Part shown: positions 1-12,300 of the stretch, one piece after another
Position numbering within the stretch: position 1 is the stretch's first letter
Layout of the letters: every line of letters starts with the position of its first letter
Assembly: GCA_932521025.1 (NCBI GenBank)
Contig: OW051471.1
Coordinates: 682,001 to 746,000 of the forward strand
From: Oscheius onirici
Lineage: Eukaryota > Nematoda > Chromadorea > Rhabditida > Rhabditidae
DNA length: 64,000 nucleotides
Direction of reading: 5' to 3'
Notes under the pieces: generated by a model
What the model was told of the DNA's origin: nothing
Database searches by the model: none
What the model saw: only the letters and a program-made list of their open reading frames with translations
Made by a program: the position numbers and the translations under genes

Positions 1-515
1 ACAAAAGAAAACGACAAAAAAGCAATGAAAACCCCAGTTTGTCAAGGTTTATTGCGCTTCCCGCCCTTTTTTGAGCTCGCTGCGCGCCAGCTTGCTCGCA
101 CGGGCGCAGTAGGGTCACACTCGCTTTAAAGGGAAATTCTCATTACGTGCCTCCAAGCCTCCAGGGGAAATCAGGCAACTGCGTGGCGGGACCCACGGCA
201 AATTTCCTTTTTGCGTTTTTCTCGTTCTACACTCATTTTTTCGATTTCTACTTGTTTCTAATCGATTTCTCGTCAAAAATTACCACTAAAATAAGTGGTG
301 AAACGCTAAAATTGGTGGAAAATTGACCGAAGGCTCAAAAAATGTTATTTTCACCTATTTCCGTCATTTTTCCACCAATTTTAGCGTTGCACCACTTATT
401 TTAGGGGTAATTTTTGACGAGAAATCGATTAGAAACAAGTAGAATGGCGGGAAGCGCAATAAACCTTGACAAACTGGGGTTTTCACTGCTTTTTTGTCGT
501 TTTCTTCTGTTCTCA
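1..515. repeat. Foldback (long inverted-repeat) element
   Basis: Bases 1-65 plus 245-325 are the reverse complement of roughly 368-515. Shared landmarks are the ACCCCAGTTTGTCAAGG block (left about 34, right about 460) and the CTAAAATTGGTGGAAAA block next to the short central loop. The left arm carries an extra GC-richer insert at about 66-244 that is absent from the right arm. No transposase ORF lies inside, so this is a non-autonomous MITE-like element. The left end may extend outside the window. Confidence 0.75.
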
Positions 516-989
516 TGATGTTTTTACGTAAAGTCCACTGTCCCAAAATTTAGGGAGAGGCTAAATTCACTTTCCCGTGTTTCGTGAATGTTTCATCAAG
601 TGTGTATAATGCTAGTTTCTAGACGAAAATCGATTGTTGGGTTCTTCGGTGAAAAAATCAAATAAAAAAATTTGCAGGCTTCTTCCCTCCTACCAGTCGG
701 CCACAACGACACCCTCATCTCAAATTCCTCCTCCGCCTTATAGTGAAACGAGACGTCTGACAGCTGACGCCTGATATTTCCCTCATTTTCTAACTCTTTT
801 TTTTGTGAATGTTACGGGTTCTGTAGGAGCATTTTATGAAGGTAAAATACACTATGTGGTGTTCTTGTTGTGACCAAAATGAACTTTTTTCGTGTTTCAG
901 TTCAAGGGCATGAGAAGTTTTCTAAGCATCGAATCGCTGCATGAACTATGTAACTGAAGAATTTAAAAATCGGAATTGAAAGATAATTC

Positions 990-1235
990 CAGTGACACTA
1001 ACATTGCGGATGGGAGAAATTTACGAAAATCGGAACTGTCAGCTGGGATGAAGCTTGACGGCTGTGACGGTGAGTTTGAGTCTTCTGGGAGGTTTTTTTT
1101 GTCCACAAATGGGTCAAGATTGATAATTTGAGATTCTACGGCCAGCGGCCCAATAGAGATTCTGGAAAAGTCAACAGTTATGCCTTGTTTGAAACATATA
1201 CAAGTTTTCACAGTATGTTACGCTTTGATCACTGC
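990..1235 (+). pseudogene. Decayed copy of SRE-like receptor exon 3/intron 3
   Basis: This stretch matches about 40585-40810 in the SRE-like gene: the end of coding exon 3 (GCTGGGATG..GCTTGACGGCTGTG), its GTGAGTTT donor, and about 180 bases of the following intron, including GCCTTGTTTGAAACATA. Identity is visibly high but broken by substitutions and small gaps, and the frame is not maintained. It is a duplicated gene fragment rather than a working exon. Because intron sequence is included, it arose by DNA duplication, not by retroposition. Confidence 0.65.
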
Positions 1236-3339
1236 TTCCTGAGAAAAAGTAGTAAAAGAAGAAAATATAAAATTGCGGCAGCGAGACCCTTTGTTACCAA
1301 TATGGCGTACAAAAGAAGGATACTCGGGGCTGACTCGCTGTAAAAATGATCGATTTAGTACAACTGTCGATTTCAAAGTTCTGCCAAGTTTTTTTGTATC
1401 GTTCAAACATATAAAACTTCGCCTGAAAAACAACAATCGTGTGATAATTGTCAATAGGAAGGGGCAGAATAAAAATGAAAATTTTATTGGTTGAAAAAAT
1501 ATAACTGAAGAATATTCGTGGGTTCTTTTTGGCTTTGCTCAAAAGATAAAATTTCGAATTTCTCGACGCATCAATCCAAGAAAACTCTATGGTTCAACTT
1601 CAAGATATATAATTCTTTCAAAGTGAACTTTTACTATGCGTTTGAGTTTCAGAGCATGAGAAGTTTTCCAAGCATCGACTCTATAAGCGAGCCTAAGGCG
1701 CAAACGTGGTGCTTCGTTTTTCTCAAAAATCAGTCGATACACCCTTGGCGTCATTTTTGTCAGAGGTACTGCCCTAAGGAAGCTACAGCAAAAAGTCGTC
1801 AAGAGTGGCTAAAAAATTTGAGAAAAGTGAAAAGCTCGAAAAAAAAGTTAATTTACCAGGTAAAATTGAACTTTTTGCTGTTCGGCGGCCCAAATGCGTA
1901 CATAGGTAAGGTAATTTTGGTTTATTGTCCTTTTTGGAACAGTCATTTGGAAGTTTCCCACAACTTTCTCCGCTTTGTTTCGTCTCTGAGGTATAAAATT
2001 TTCCCTAGGATAACTTTTGATAATCTCTCGGTACCTATTTCTTACTTCATATGATGCAAAAGCAGCTGTTTCCAACCACTTTTTGCTCGTTCTCCCCGCT
2101 CTTTCCATTACGAAACAATCACGTGGGGTCTCCCCCTGTCTGACTCTCGGTCTCTATCTCCCTTTTGCATGTGTTTGCGAGAGCGAAAGAACAAACAGCC
2201 GGTTCTCTTTCGCCAGCCATACGTCCGTTTTTTGATCTTTGAAGGGCGAAAATAATAAATAGAGCTCGGAGAAAGGCTCAAAACGACCGAAATAGTTGCT
2301 TGTAAAGAGTTTTCCTCATACTTTACCCAGTTTTTAGCCAAGTTAATAACCTTTTTCAGTAGTTTCAAGCTTTGTTTATATACATTCCAACTGTTCTCTA
2401 TGTCGATAAGTTTTTGAAATGTAGAGAGTATGGCTGAGCATCCAACATCCAAGATAAAACTTGACTGAATTCTGCTTTCTGCGCAATTTCTATAAAAACT
2501 GATCTATGAGCGTAGTGCGGACCGTTTTTACAGTTTTGAAGAGACTGGACTCCATCTTCCAATAGTCTCAATCAAAAAACTTTTGTTGTAGTGTTCATCA
2601 GTTTTTCCGTGAAAAGTTTCAGGAAAAGATGAAATATGATTGGATGTCTTGCTGGATGGTTCTCTGTAAAAAGAAATTTCAAAAACGCCTACAGTTTTCT
2701 GCCCATCCGACCCTCACTTTTCTCCATTAACCCCAAATTTTTAGAGCAAGTATACTAGGAGAAGATAGATTCTCAAAGAAAATAACAGTTTTACTGTTTG
2801 TTTGGACTGTGCATCTATAAAAGTTTATAAGCAGTTAGATTTTTCTGCTGATGTTTCGATTACAAAAAAGGTTCTTTTTAAACGTTCTATATAAAATTTC
2901 GAAATTTACGGAAATTCACCTGTCCCTTCTGGTTCTGGCAGTGTTTGGTAAGGAAAAAGAACGTTTGTTGTTAGCTTTCTACTTTTTTTTTGCTTCGCTT
3001 CTGGCCCAAAAGCCAACAATTCGTTGGTCAATCGGATAGAATTCTGCCTTTGCATCGATTTCTGCCAACTTCCGGACTATTTTCTGCAAATTTTGTGACC
3101 AATTTTTTCCCAAAGTATGTCCTCTTCGTCACTAACGTGAACAGCCATCAAGGCCAAATAGAACACTGATAAGAGAGGCCTATAAAATAGGCCAAAAGTC
3201 AACAGTCTTTGGAGCCTGATGGAGACTTTTCCGTACTTTTTTTTAAGTGGGTTTCAAAACTTCTACAATTCATTTGTTTCTTCTGTACCCCAATCACTTC
3301 CTTTTTTTGGTCGATAAAAATTCTAAATTCAAGATAAGA
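1236..3339. other. Intergenic AT-rich DNA, no gene seen
   Basis: No open frame here has coding character. A short internal duplication is visible: the block GGCATGAGAAGTTTTCTAAG near 910 recurs, slightly diverged, near 1654. The last part presumably holds the promoter of the downstream glucuronosyltransferase, but I recognise no specific site. Confidence 0.5.
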
Positions 3340-6300
3340 ATGCTCATCTTTCTCCAACTACTGGCCAGCTGTGCCGCCTACAAAATTGTCATCTTTGCTC
3401 CGGGATCTGTGAACAGTCAGGTAAGATTCTCTCCCCTCAAGATGTTAGCGTAGCTGGAAGACCTTAATAAATTTGAAATTTTTTTTTATAATTTGCCAAA
3501 ACAATTTTCTCCAAATATTGTCCTGTTGTAAATGCTTCACTGTAATAGCTGTTGCCAAATCTTTACCTTTGGTAATTTTCGCTACACAAAGTTGCGTACG
3601 AAAAATACAGTAGAAATTCGCATAAAATAGTTTTCCGCGCTTACGCAATTTCTCGTCAATTAAAATTACGTAAGGTGAAGATGCGATATAGTTGCAAGTT
3701 TCCGAGAAAAGCATCTTTGCTGAAAATTCAAGCTCAAAAAAAGTGAAATAGGCGCTCCAGATGCAAAAATTTATGCAGTCAGCTTACACTTTTGGTACCC
3801 GTCATTTCACTGGAAACTAACGCTCTAAGGAGGTCAGTAAACACTAAAAAAGTTTGTTTCATTTTCTGGACTAAGAAGCAGACATCCGAGTAATGCACTG
3901 TGGTCACTGATGAAAGAACGCATAGTATTTTTCGAACAAATCTTGTTGAAATGCTGAGCCACAGCGAAGCAGGTGGTTCAGGGTGGCGTGGCTCAGAATC
4001 CCAGAGCATGGCTTTGAAATCTTCAAAAATAGAACAAAGCGATAATTTGTTTCATGTTTCACTCTTCGCCCAAAGTGGAACGAATCTTCTGAAAATAATG
4101 AATCAATTTTTACTTACCCGCTTTAGGAAAGAATCAATTTTTGTTCAGATAATGTTCAACAAGCGAGTTGCCGAAACACTAGCAAATGCCGGTCACGAGG
4201 TCCACGTCGCTCTTCTGCTCCAGATTGAGGGCCTCGAGCTCAAAGATGTCAAATTCCCGAAAAATGTACACGTCTACCCGGTCAATGCCTCAATTGGAAT
4301 AACAAAGCGAGAAATGGAGAAGAAGCAGTCTTTCATGGCTTTTGAGGTGAGTTTATGGAAGTTTAGGATTTTCAAAACTGGAAAATATTTGAATTTCGGT
4401 CTGGAGCGCCTGACTCGATTAAAAAGTTCAGAAACTGTAGCTCCCGTATCTGAAGATTTTATGAAGTGTCTTATGCTTCTACTCGTTTTGTGGAATGTTG
4501 TTCTAATTAATTGCTCTTCCAAAGTGCAGACAATTGGAAAATATCTACCACAGGGAGAGAAGAATACAGATCGCCCACGAGGATCGCCTGGGAACGCGTG
4601 GTTCTACCCCATTTCAATGCCTCCAAAGCCACTGCTCACCATTGGAGCCATGAACACCAGAACACTAGCGACTACAGCCAGGCAGTTAGAAATAGAAGAA
4701 GCCCTCAACAAGTTCAATTGCGATGTACTTGTAACGTCTGAAGCACGAATTGTCGGGAAGGGATCTTTCATTCTATCGTCGTCTAAGCGAGTAGTATTTC
4801 ATTCTGGAGGACGATCTGCTGCTCATGGAATTGCATTTATCACCAGCTCGGACGTTGCCAAATCAGCTAAGTTTTTCCCACGGAATGAAAGGCTTGCAGC
4901 TCTACACTTGAAAGCACATCAGCTCTACATTATTGGATGTTACGCTCCTACAAGCACTTACACGGACGAAGAATTTGATAATTTCCTGGACCAAGTAGAA
5001 CAGGAAATCCGAAAATGTCCCAAGGAAGCTACTCCATTCATTGCTGGTGACTTTAACTGCAAAGTACAGAGGCAGGACGGGAATGAATTTGCTGTTGGCG
5101 GCTATTCTCCTGGTCAAGGCAATCAACGAGGAACCATATTGACGGAAATGGCTATGAGGAACAATTTGAAACTTTGGAATACGATGTTCCCCCGAAAGAG
5201 AAGCAAGTTATGGACGTGGAGGAGCCCCAATGGTCAGACGTTCAACCAGATCGATTTTATGATGACGACTACAAGAGTCAAAGTACACAATTGTTTTGTT
5301 CATCACTCATTTCTCTTCGACTCTGATCATCGACTTCTGGTAGCCAAGATCAAGGACGGAAAGACACAAAGGAAAAGAAGACCGCATCGGCCGCAGCTAC
5401 GATTCAATCCACAAGAATACGTCAGGAATGCTCATATCCTTGGTCTGCCTGGTAGTACAGAAGATAGCTCTGCTATTGACTCCTACAATGTTATACGTGC
5501 CTACACTGAGACTGCTTCGTCGAACTGTTGGGAACAGATACCAAAGATCCCCTGGCTCTCCGAACATACAAAGGATCTACTAGCAAGACGACATATATTC
5601 AAAGGAAATCCATCTATGACACAACCGTACAAAGAGGCTTGTTCTTTGGCGAGGAATAGTTTGCGCAGTGATATTGAACAAAAGAAGGACAAGGAGATTC
5701 GAAATGCTGTAATGAGAGGACAGGGGACGAATCGGGCCAAAAGATGCATAACTCACGTGAACTCTATGCTATTAATGCGAGACGCTGCCACTGGAGCCAT
5801 ATCTCAGTCTAACACATGTCACATGGTCAAGGAGTACTATGACAATCTCTACCGCTGCTCAATCCCTATACCTACGTACATCGTCCCATCGGCAGATCCA
5901 TTTCCATCTTTCACAAGAGATGAAGCCAAGTTTGCAATGAAGTCCTTGAAAGTTGGACATTCACCCGGACCGGATTATATACTTCCTGATATGCTAAACC
6001 TTGCCGCTGAACAACTCTCACCAGCTGTTGCAACACTCCTCAATGGGCTGTCACGAGGAGATGCCGTACCCACCGAGTTATGTGAGTCCTGGATGAAATT
6101 GCTGCACAAAGGTGGAAGTTCTGAAGACCTGGGCAATTTCCGGCCGATATCCTTACTGTCGACGGTTCTCAAAACGTGTACCAAAGCTGTTCTTCTACGG
6201 ATGGAGAAGAAGCTGGAAGAGTTCGAGGATTCAAGTCAAAGTGGATTCCGAAAGGGATATTCAACAATGGATCACGTTCATACCATCAAGCAAGTAGCAG

Positions 6301-9300
6301 AGAAATGCACGGAGTACTCTATTCCGATTTATCTCGCATTTGTGGACTTCTGTAAAGCTTTCGACTCTATTGAATGGAACGCAGTTTGGAGTACTCTGAC
6401 ATCTGCCGGGATTGACGTGGAATTGGTACTGATGCTGCAGAGGCTCTACGAATCTTCGAATACCTATGTCATCGTGAATCAGGAGAAGGTGAAAGTCGAG
6501 TTCCGAAAAGGAGTAAGACAGGGAGACACACTTTCGCCGCTCCTGTTCAACTGTGTCTTACGAAGCATTCTGAGATCTATAGACTGGGAAATGCAGGGAT
6601 TGAAGGTGGACGGCCGACATTTGACAAGTCTGGAATATGCCGACGATGTTACGCTGGTTGCAAAGACCCGTCCAGAATTGGAGAAAATGCTGAAAAAGCT
6701 GATTGAAGCAACATCAACAGTCGGACTTCGTATCAACGACAAAAAGACGGTTCTGCTCACTAGTTGCTCCACAACAAGAACTCCAATCAACGTCAATGGG
6801 CAAGCTTTCTCTTTCCAAAATGAGACAATCTACCTGGGTGTGCCCGTCTCAATCCCGCTAAACCATCACAAGGAGATAGAGCGTAGTATCAGAAGAGGTT
6901 GGTTAGCCTGGAGTCAGCACTCAAAATGGCTCACCGATAATACAATTCCTATGGAAAAAAGACGGCGTCTTTTTAACGCTTGTATCACTTCGGCAGTCAC
7001 GTATGGGTGTGAAACATGGACACTGTCCGAACAGGATAGAGAACAACTCAGAATTGTACAGCGAAAAATGGAACGAAGGATGCTCAGTATTACTAGGTTT
7101 CACCGATGGACTAATCAAAAGATAAGGGATATTACGAGAATACAGGACTGGACTACAGTGGCTGATAGGCGAAAACTCAACTGGGCTCGGAAGATTACAG
7201 CTATGGGAACGGATAGATGGGCAAGAGCCGTGACTAATTGGATCCCGTACGACAGAAAACGTCCTAGAAGACAACCACCTTCAAGATGGAGAGACTTCCT
7301 CAAAAAATGCTTCGATATACCCTGGTGGACTGCTTCAAGTGAACAGTGGAATAGAGTCATTGTCCAACATAGATAATTCTACGATTTGGAAATAAATATA
7401 TAATATAAATATATATCTGAAGATTTTGACTACAAAAGATGAATACGAGAGCCTGAAAATAGGAAAAATAGAGCAATTTTCGGTTTGCGGCGCTGTATTG
7501 AGTAATCCCTAAAATCGCACGGGGATACCAAGAAAGACTGAAACAACGAAATCCAAAAAACCAGTGAACGTTTTGACCTTCGAAAATTTGATTCCATGAA
7601 CTTTGGGTGAAAACAGTAAAAAAGAAATGCAAGAATCCACAGTTTTGCAAACTATATGCTTTCCATGAAAAAGTAAAAAAAGTTACTTGTGTAGTACACA
7701 GACGCAATTACCATAGAGTCCATAATTGTTTTAAAATTGAAATAACTTTGACTTAATTTAAATTGGGACAAAATAAATCACTCGTCATGAGTATTTTCTC
7801 GTTTCCTACTACGGAAGAGGAAGCTGTCGAGTATCGTCTTTTGCCTACAACCAAGCTATGCCCCAACAGCCATCAAATGCAGCTTTACTTCAATAGTGAC
7901 CCTACCACATTTCAAACATAGCGATTTCATATATGACGGCTTCATAAAAGGTAGATCTGTAGAGACCCAAATTTTGGAGTGTTTCAACGATTGGACTTTA
8001 GCAATTGACAATAAAAAAGCCGTAGATGTCGTTTACTTCGGTTTTTCCAAGGCTTTTGACAAGGTTCTCCACCTATTGTTGATGAAAAAGCTAAACCATT
8101 TCAAAATCCTCCCAAAATTAGCCTATGGATCCAAAACTACATTTCCAACCGAACTTCCCAAGTAAAAATTGATAATATCCTTTCATCATCTCAATCTGTT
8201 TCCAATGGGGTCCCTCAAGGTAGCTGTTTATCCCCTCTCCTCTTTAGCTTGTACACCAGTGAAATTCCCTCAATAATTGAGGACTGCGGTGTAACATGCA
8301 AAATGTTTGCCGACGATCTGAAGTTGTATACCCCTGTTTGTTCACCTGAAGATTCGAACAAACTTCAAATGGCCATAACTAAGATTTTAGAATGGTCCGA
8401 AGCGTGGGGTCTCCCACTCGCATGGGAGAAGACCCGTATTCTTCGCATAGGTAACACAAATCCCAAATTTCCCTATGCGATCAATGGAAAATCTATCCAA
8501 GAAGCCGCCCAAATTCGCGATTTAGGTTTTCTCGTCACTTCTAATTTATCCTTGATCCCCCATGCCAGATTAGTCCTTTCCAAGTCCAAAGTTCGAACCT
8601 TCAATCTATTCTGTTCCATCAAAACTTCCGACGTCCAAATCTGGACTAGAGTTTACAAAACCTTTGTTCGGCCTATCCTAGAATTCGGCCAGACTATTCT
8701 CAACGGAGATCCCCAAATCGATAAAATCATAGAAAGTGGCCAAAATTTTTGCGAACTCTTCTTCCGCCAGGGTGGATTTTCATACCTAAATATTCCCCGC
8801 TTCCCATCTCGTAATAACAACCTACAATTGGAAACCTTAAAAACACGAAGAAACGTAGCTGATCTCAAAATGATCCAAAAAATATTGTCCCCTGAATCCC
8901 GCATTGACAAAAACCAGTTCTTCCAATTTCTTCCCTCGAGAACTCGAGGACCCATCAACAAAATATTTCTATCTAGGCCCAGAACAAATTTACACCGCAA
9001 TTTCTTTTCACACCGAGTCGGGTTTCAAATACTTACAAGATCAAACAAACCAATTCCTAAAACAAATAGAGCCATCCTTTCACTTCTAAAACAGAATCGG
9101 AGATAGATTACTGCCAAGGTGTATCCCCAAACCTTCTTTCCCTGTTGTATATTTCTCCTTATCCCAAGTTTTATCGCGCGTTTTATTATACCCCAAATTC
9201 CAATATCGTTCCCCTCCGGCCACCCCTTTTATGCCCTATACCTGTACTTTCCATACAGCCTCATTTCCCTTTCTCCCCTTTCAACACTTCGCCTATGTCC

Positions 9301-12300
9301 AATTCATAGAAATAAATATATATTTGCACATAAATTACTTTCATCAATTAGACTCATATAATTATACTTATGGACTCTATGGAAATTGCGTCTGTGTACT
9401 ACACAAGTACCAAAAAAACTTCAAAATACATGGTGTAACAATAAGGTCATTTTCAGGACGTCCAGTTCTGGGACAAAAGGGTGAGAGAGATTTTTTCAAT
9501 GTCAATGAGGATGATGACGGAAAGTTGTAGGGGTGAGTTTCTCAGTCCCTGTTCCTTCTAATCCTTGAAATTTCAGTCCTTCTCCAAAACAAGGACTTCC
9601 TCAAATGGCTAGAGGACAATCACTTTGACCTCGCCTTCGTCCACATGTACCATGCCTGTCCCCTCGGGTTCCCCGTCGTGGCAAATATCCCATCTTGGAT
9701 ATGGCTGAATAGGTACTTTTTCACCAGTTTTCCAATAAAAACACAATTTTTCAGTGCCGCCCTCATGGACAATGTAGCCAACATTGTTGGAGTCCCAATT
9801 TTCCCCAGCTACGTCCCTCGTAAGTTTATTATGTTTTGTTTCAAAATAGTGATATATTAGCAGATAGAGCTGCAAAAAGATTACTTTTCTCCTTAGGTGG
9901 CGAAATGCCCAGAATTCAAAAAACTATTCTTTGATTTGTTCGCAAAATGCTAAAAAATACAGTTTTGGCTTCAAAGTTGGGCTATATGGGAAGCATAAGA
10001 GGGATGTTTTTTTTTTTTAAACAAAAAAATTTTAAACAAAAAATTCCAGCAATTCTAATGGCTGCCCAGGACTCTATGACATTTATGGAAAGGACGAAGA
10101 GTTTCATTGGACACGCTCTGTTCAGGATCATCTGGCCCAGGTGGGAATTCTCTTCAAATATTTTCGTTTCATGAAATGTATGGAAAAAGGAGGTTTTCTG
10201 GAAGAACAATATGAAAAATTCATATAATTCATTCACAAAATTTCAATGTCTAGACTTTTGAAGTTTCTCTGGGATATTTTTCGTGCACTGTGTGAGAAGA
10301 CGGAAGTTTTGTATGAGACTGATTGATCTTTCTAAACACTCTACATTTAAAAAACGAGAAAAAAGTATGAAGAAGCAGCAAAAAAGTATGTAATTTTGAC
10401 GACTGGAAAAACGTTCCAAATTTCGGACAAAATTGTTTCACTTTGCTCATGTTGTCCCAGTAGAGTGTCTTTTCTACTGAAATACAGAAACGTTTTTAAG
10501 TCTTAGTGTTTTGTTTATGGCTTTCATCTCTGGCTTCCAGATTCATTAAATCCGAAGTTTGAAACAAATGTTTGGGTTCGAAACGCTGTTTTTGAACTGG
10601 ACAAAAAATATTTATTGTTTCAAAATGTTCGTAAATAGGCGAAAATTTCCCTAACAAGTTGAGCTACGCCCCCTTCGGGGCTGAGTGAATTAATTTTGTC
10701 CGTTTAATAAAAGATAACAGTTTGCTATCTGATTCCTCTTCACGTCAATTATGTTCCTGTGTTTCTGTTCCTCTAATCTTGCTAGTTTGTCCCCTTTTTC
10801 TAATTGCTTGACACTTTCTCTCTGTCCACCCCTAAATTCTGCAATGTGTTCTGCCCTTCCCAGTTTTCTCCTATCTCTGTCCGTTGACATCTGCTTTTTC
10901 TTACTCTACCATTTACGATGATCTATCGCCATGTCCCCTTTCTTCTGTCCAATTTTCCCCTCCTGTCGTCCCCGTATCCCTTCGTGTAATTTCCGTGTGC
11001 ATGTCCTTCCCTGCTGATTTCCCTGTCCCTATTTCCATGTTCTCCTGTTCTCCTCTATCCTTGTTCTCCAGTTGTGATACCGCTCCTTTGGAGCTAAAGT
11101 TATAGTAGAACGCTTTCCCGTATTCCTAACCCGCACTTGATTCTTTACTGTCTGGAAACTGAAAATCAAAAAAATCGCACTTGCAAACTGACTTGTCTAA
11201 ACTTGTTACACTAACTCCTTTCCCTTAATTGTGCGCACAAATTGCTCTATTTTGATTGTCAGTTAAAGCTTCCGACAAACACACTAACACACACACAGAG
11301 ACCTGGGAGCAATTTAAAGTGGATTTCCGGTATTCTTGAAATATCCTTTTGTTTCAAGAAAGACATATAAAAGTTCAGATTTTTTTTTTCCACAATATAT
11401 CCCCCCTTTTCAGATCCGTCGCTAATCCAGAAACTCAAGTCTTCCGAGATCTCGTCGACCCCAATTTTCCGGATCTCCTAGAAATTGGGGCCAACTGCTC
11501 CCTCGTGATGGTCAATTCCAATCCGCTATATGACCTGCCGAGACCGACTTTGGAAAAAATCGTCAATATTGGAGGTCTGGGAGCTCAGTTGAAGGATGCC
11601 AAACCGCTGCCTGAGGATCTCGAGAGCTTTGTACAGAAGGGAGAAGCTGCCATCGTCTTCAGTTTCGGATCAGTAGCACCGATTCACATGGCTCCGGAGA
11701 GCTGGAAAGAGGCAATTTTGGGAGCTTTCAAGAGACTGCCGACCTACCAGGTTGTCATGAGGTGAGTAGTGGGGAAAGGGGACCGAATGTTTGTCAGCAA
11801 GTCCCGGGAAAGCTGTGAGTGTTCCTTTTTTCTCGAACAGACTAAACCTCGAAGACGAAGATACCGTAAATGTTTGAACACTATTCGAATACGCAAAAAT
11901 ACGCAATTACGTACGCACGTTTTTTAATTGAAGAAAATATTTTTCGACATTCCTAGTATTTTTGCCATACATATGTGGATCTTGGCTACCAGTAAAAAAT
12001 AATGAAACAGTTAAAAAATGTCGTCGTTAATTTAAAAAATGCATACACAATTGCGTACTTTTTTTTGTATTCGAATAGTGGCGCTGTGGCTCGCTTCAAA
12101 TATTTACGGGAAACGCTGTTTTTGTAAAAGAATTGAGAAAAGGAGCGTTGAACGAGGAATAGATGATTTTCGGTTTTTTTTTGCTTGAAGCTGCTCCTCC
12201 GATTGAACATGATAAGGCGACTTGTTTTTACCTCATTCTTGAAACAAAAAACACAAACTTTTGCAGATACATGGGCGACGATCTAAACGACCGTCTTCCA

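Noticed and set aside
1518-2054. 178-codon plus-strand ORF
   Set aside because: Low-complexity, AT-driven composition, overlapping frames on both strands, no family features and no splice context.
3900-4460. Upstream extension of the long open frame that contains the RTE protein
   Set aside because: The frame runs through UGT intron 1, exon 2 and part of intron 2 by chance; the target duplication places the element start at 4461.
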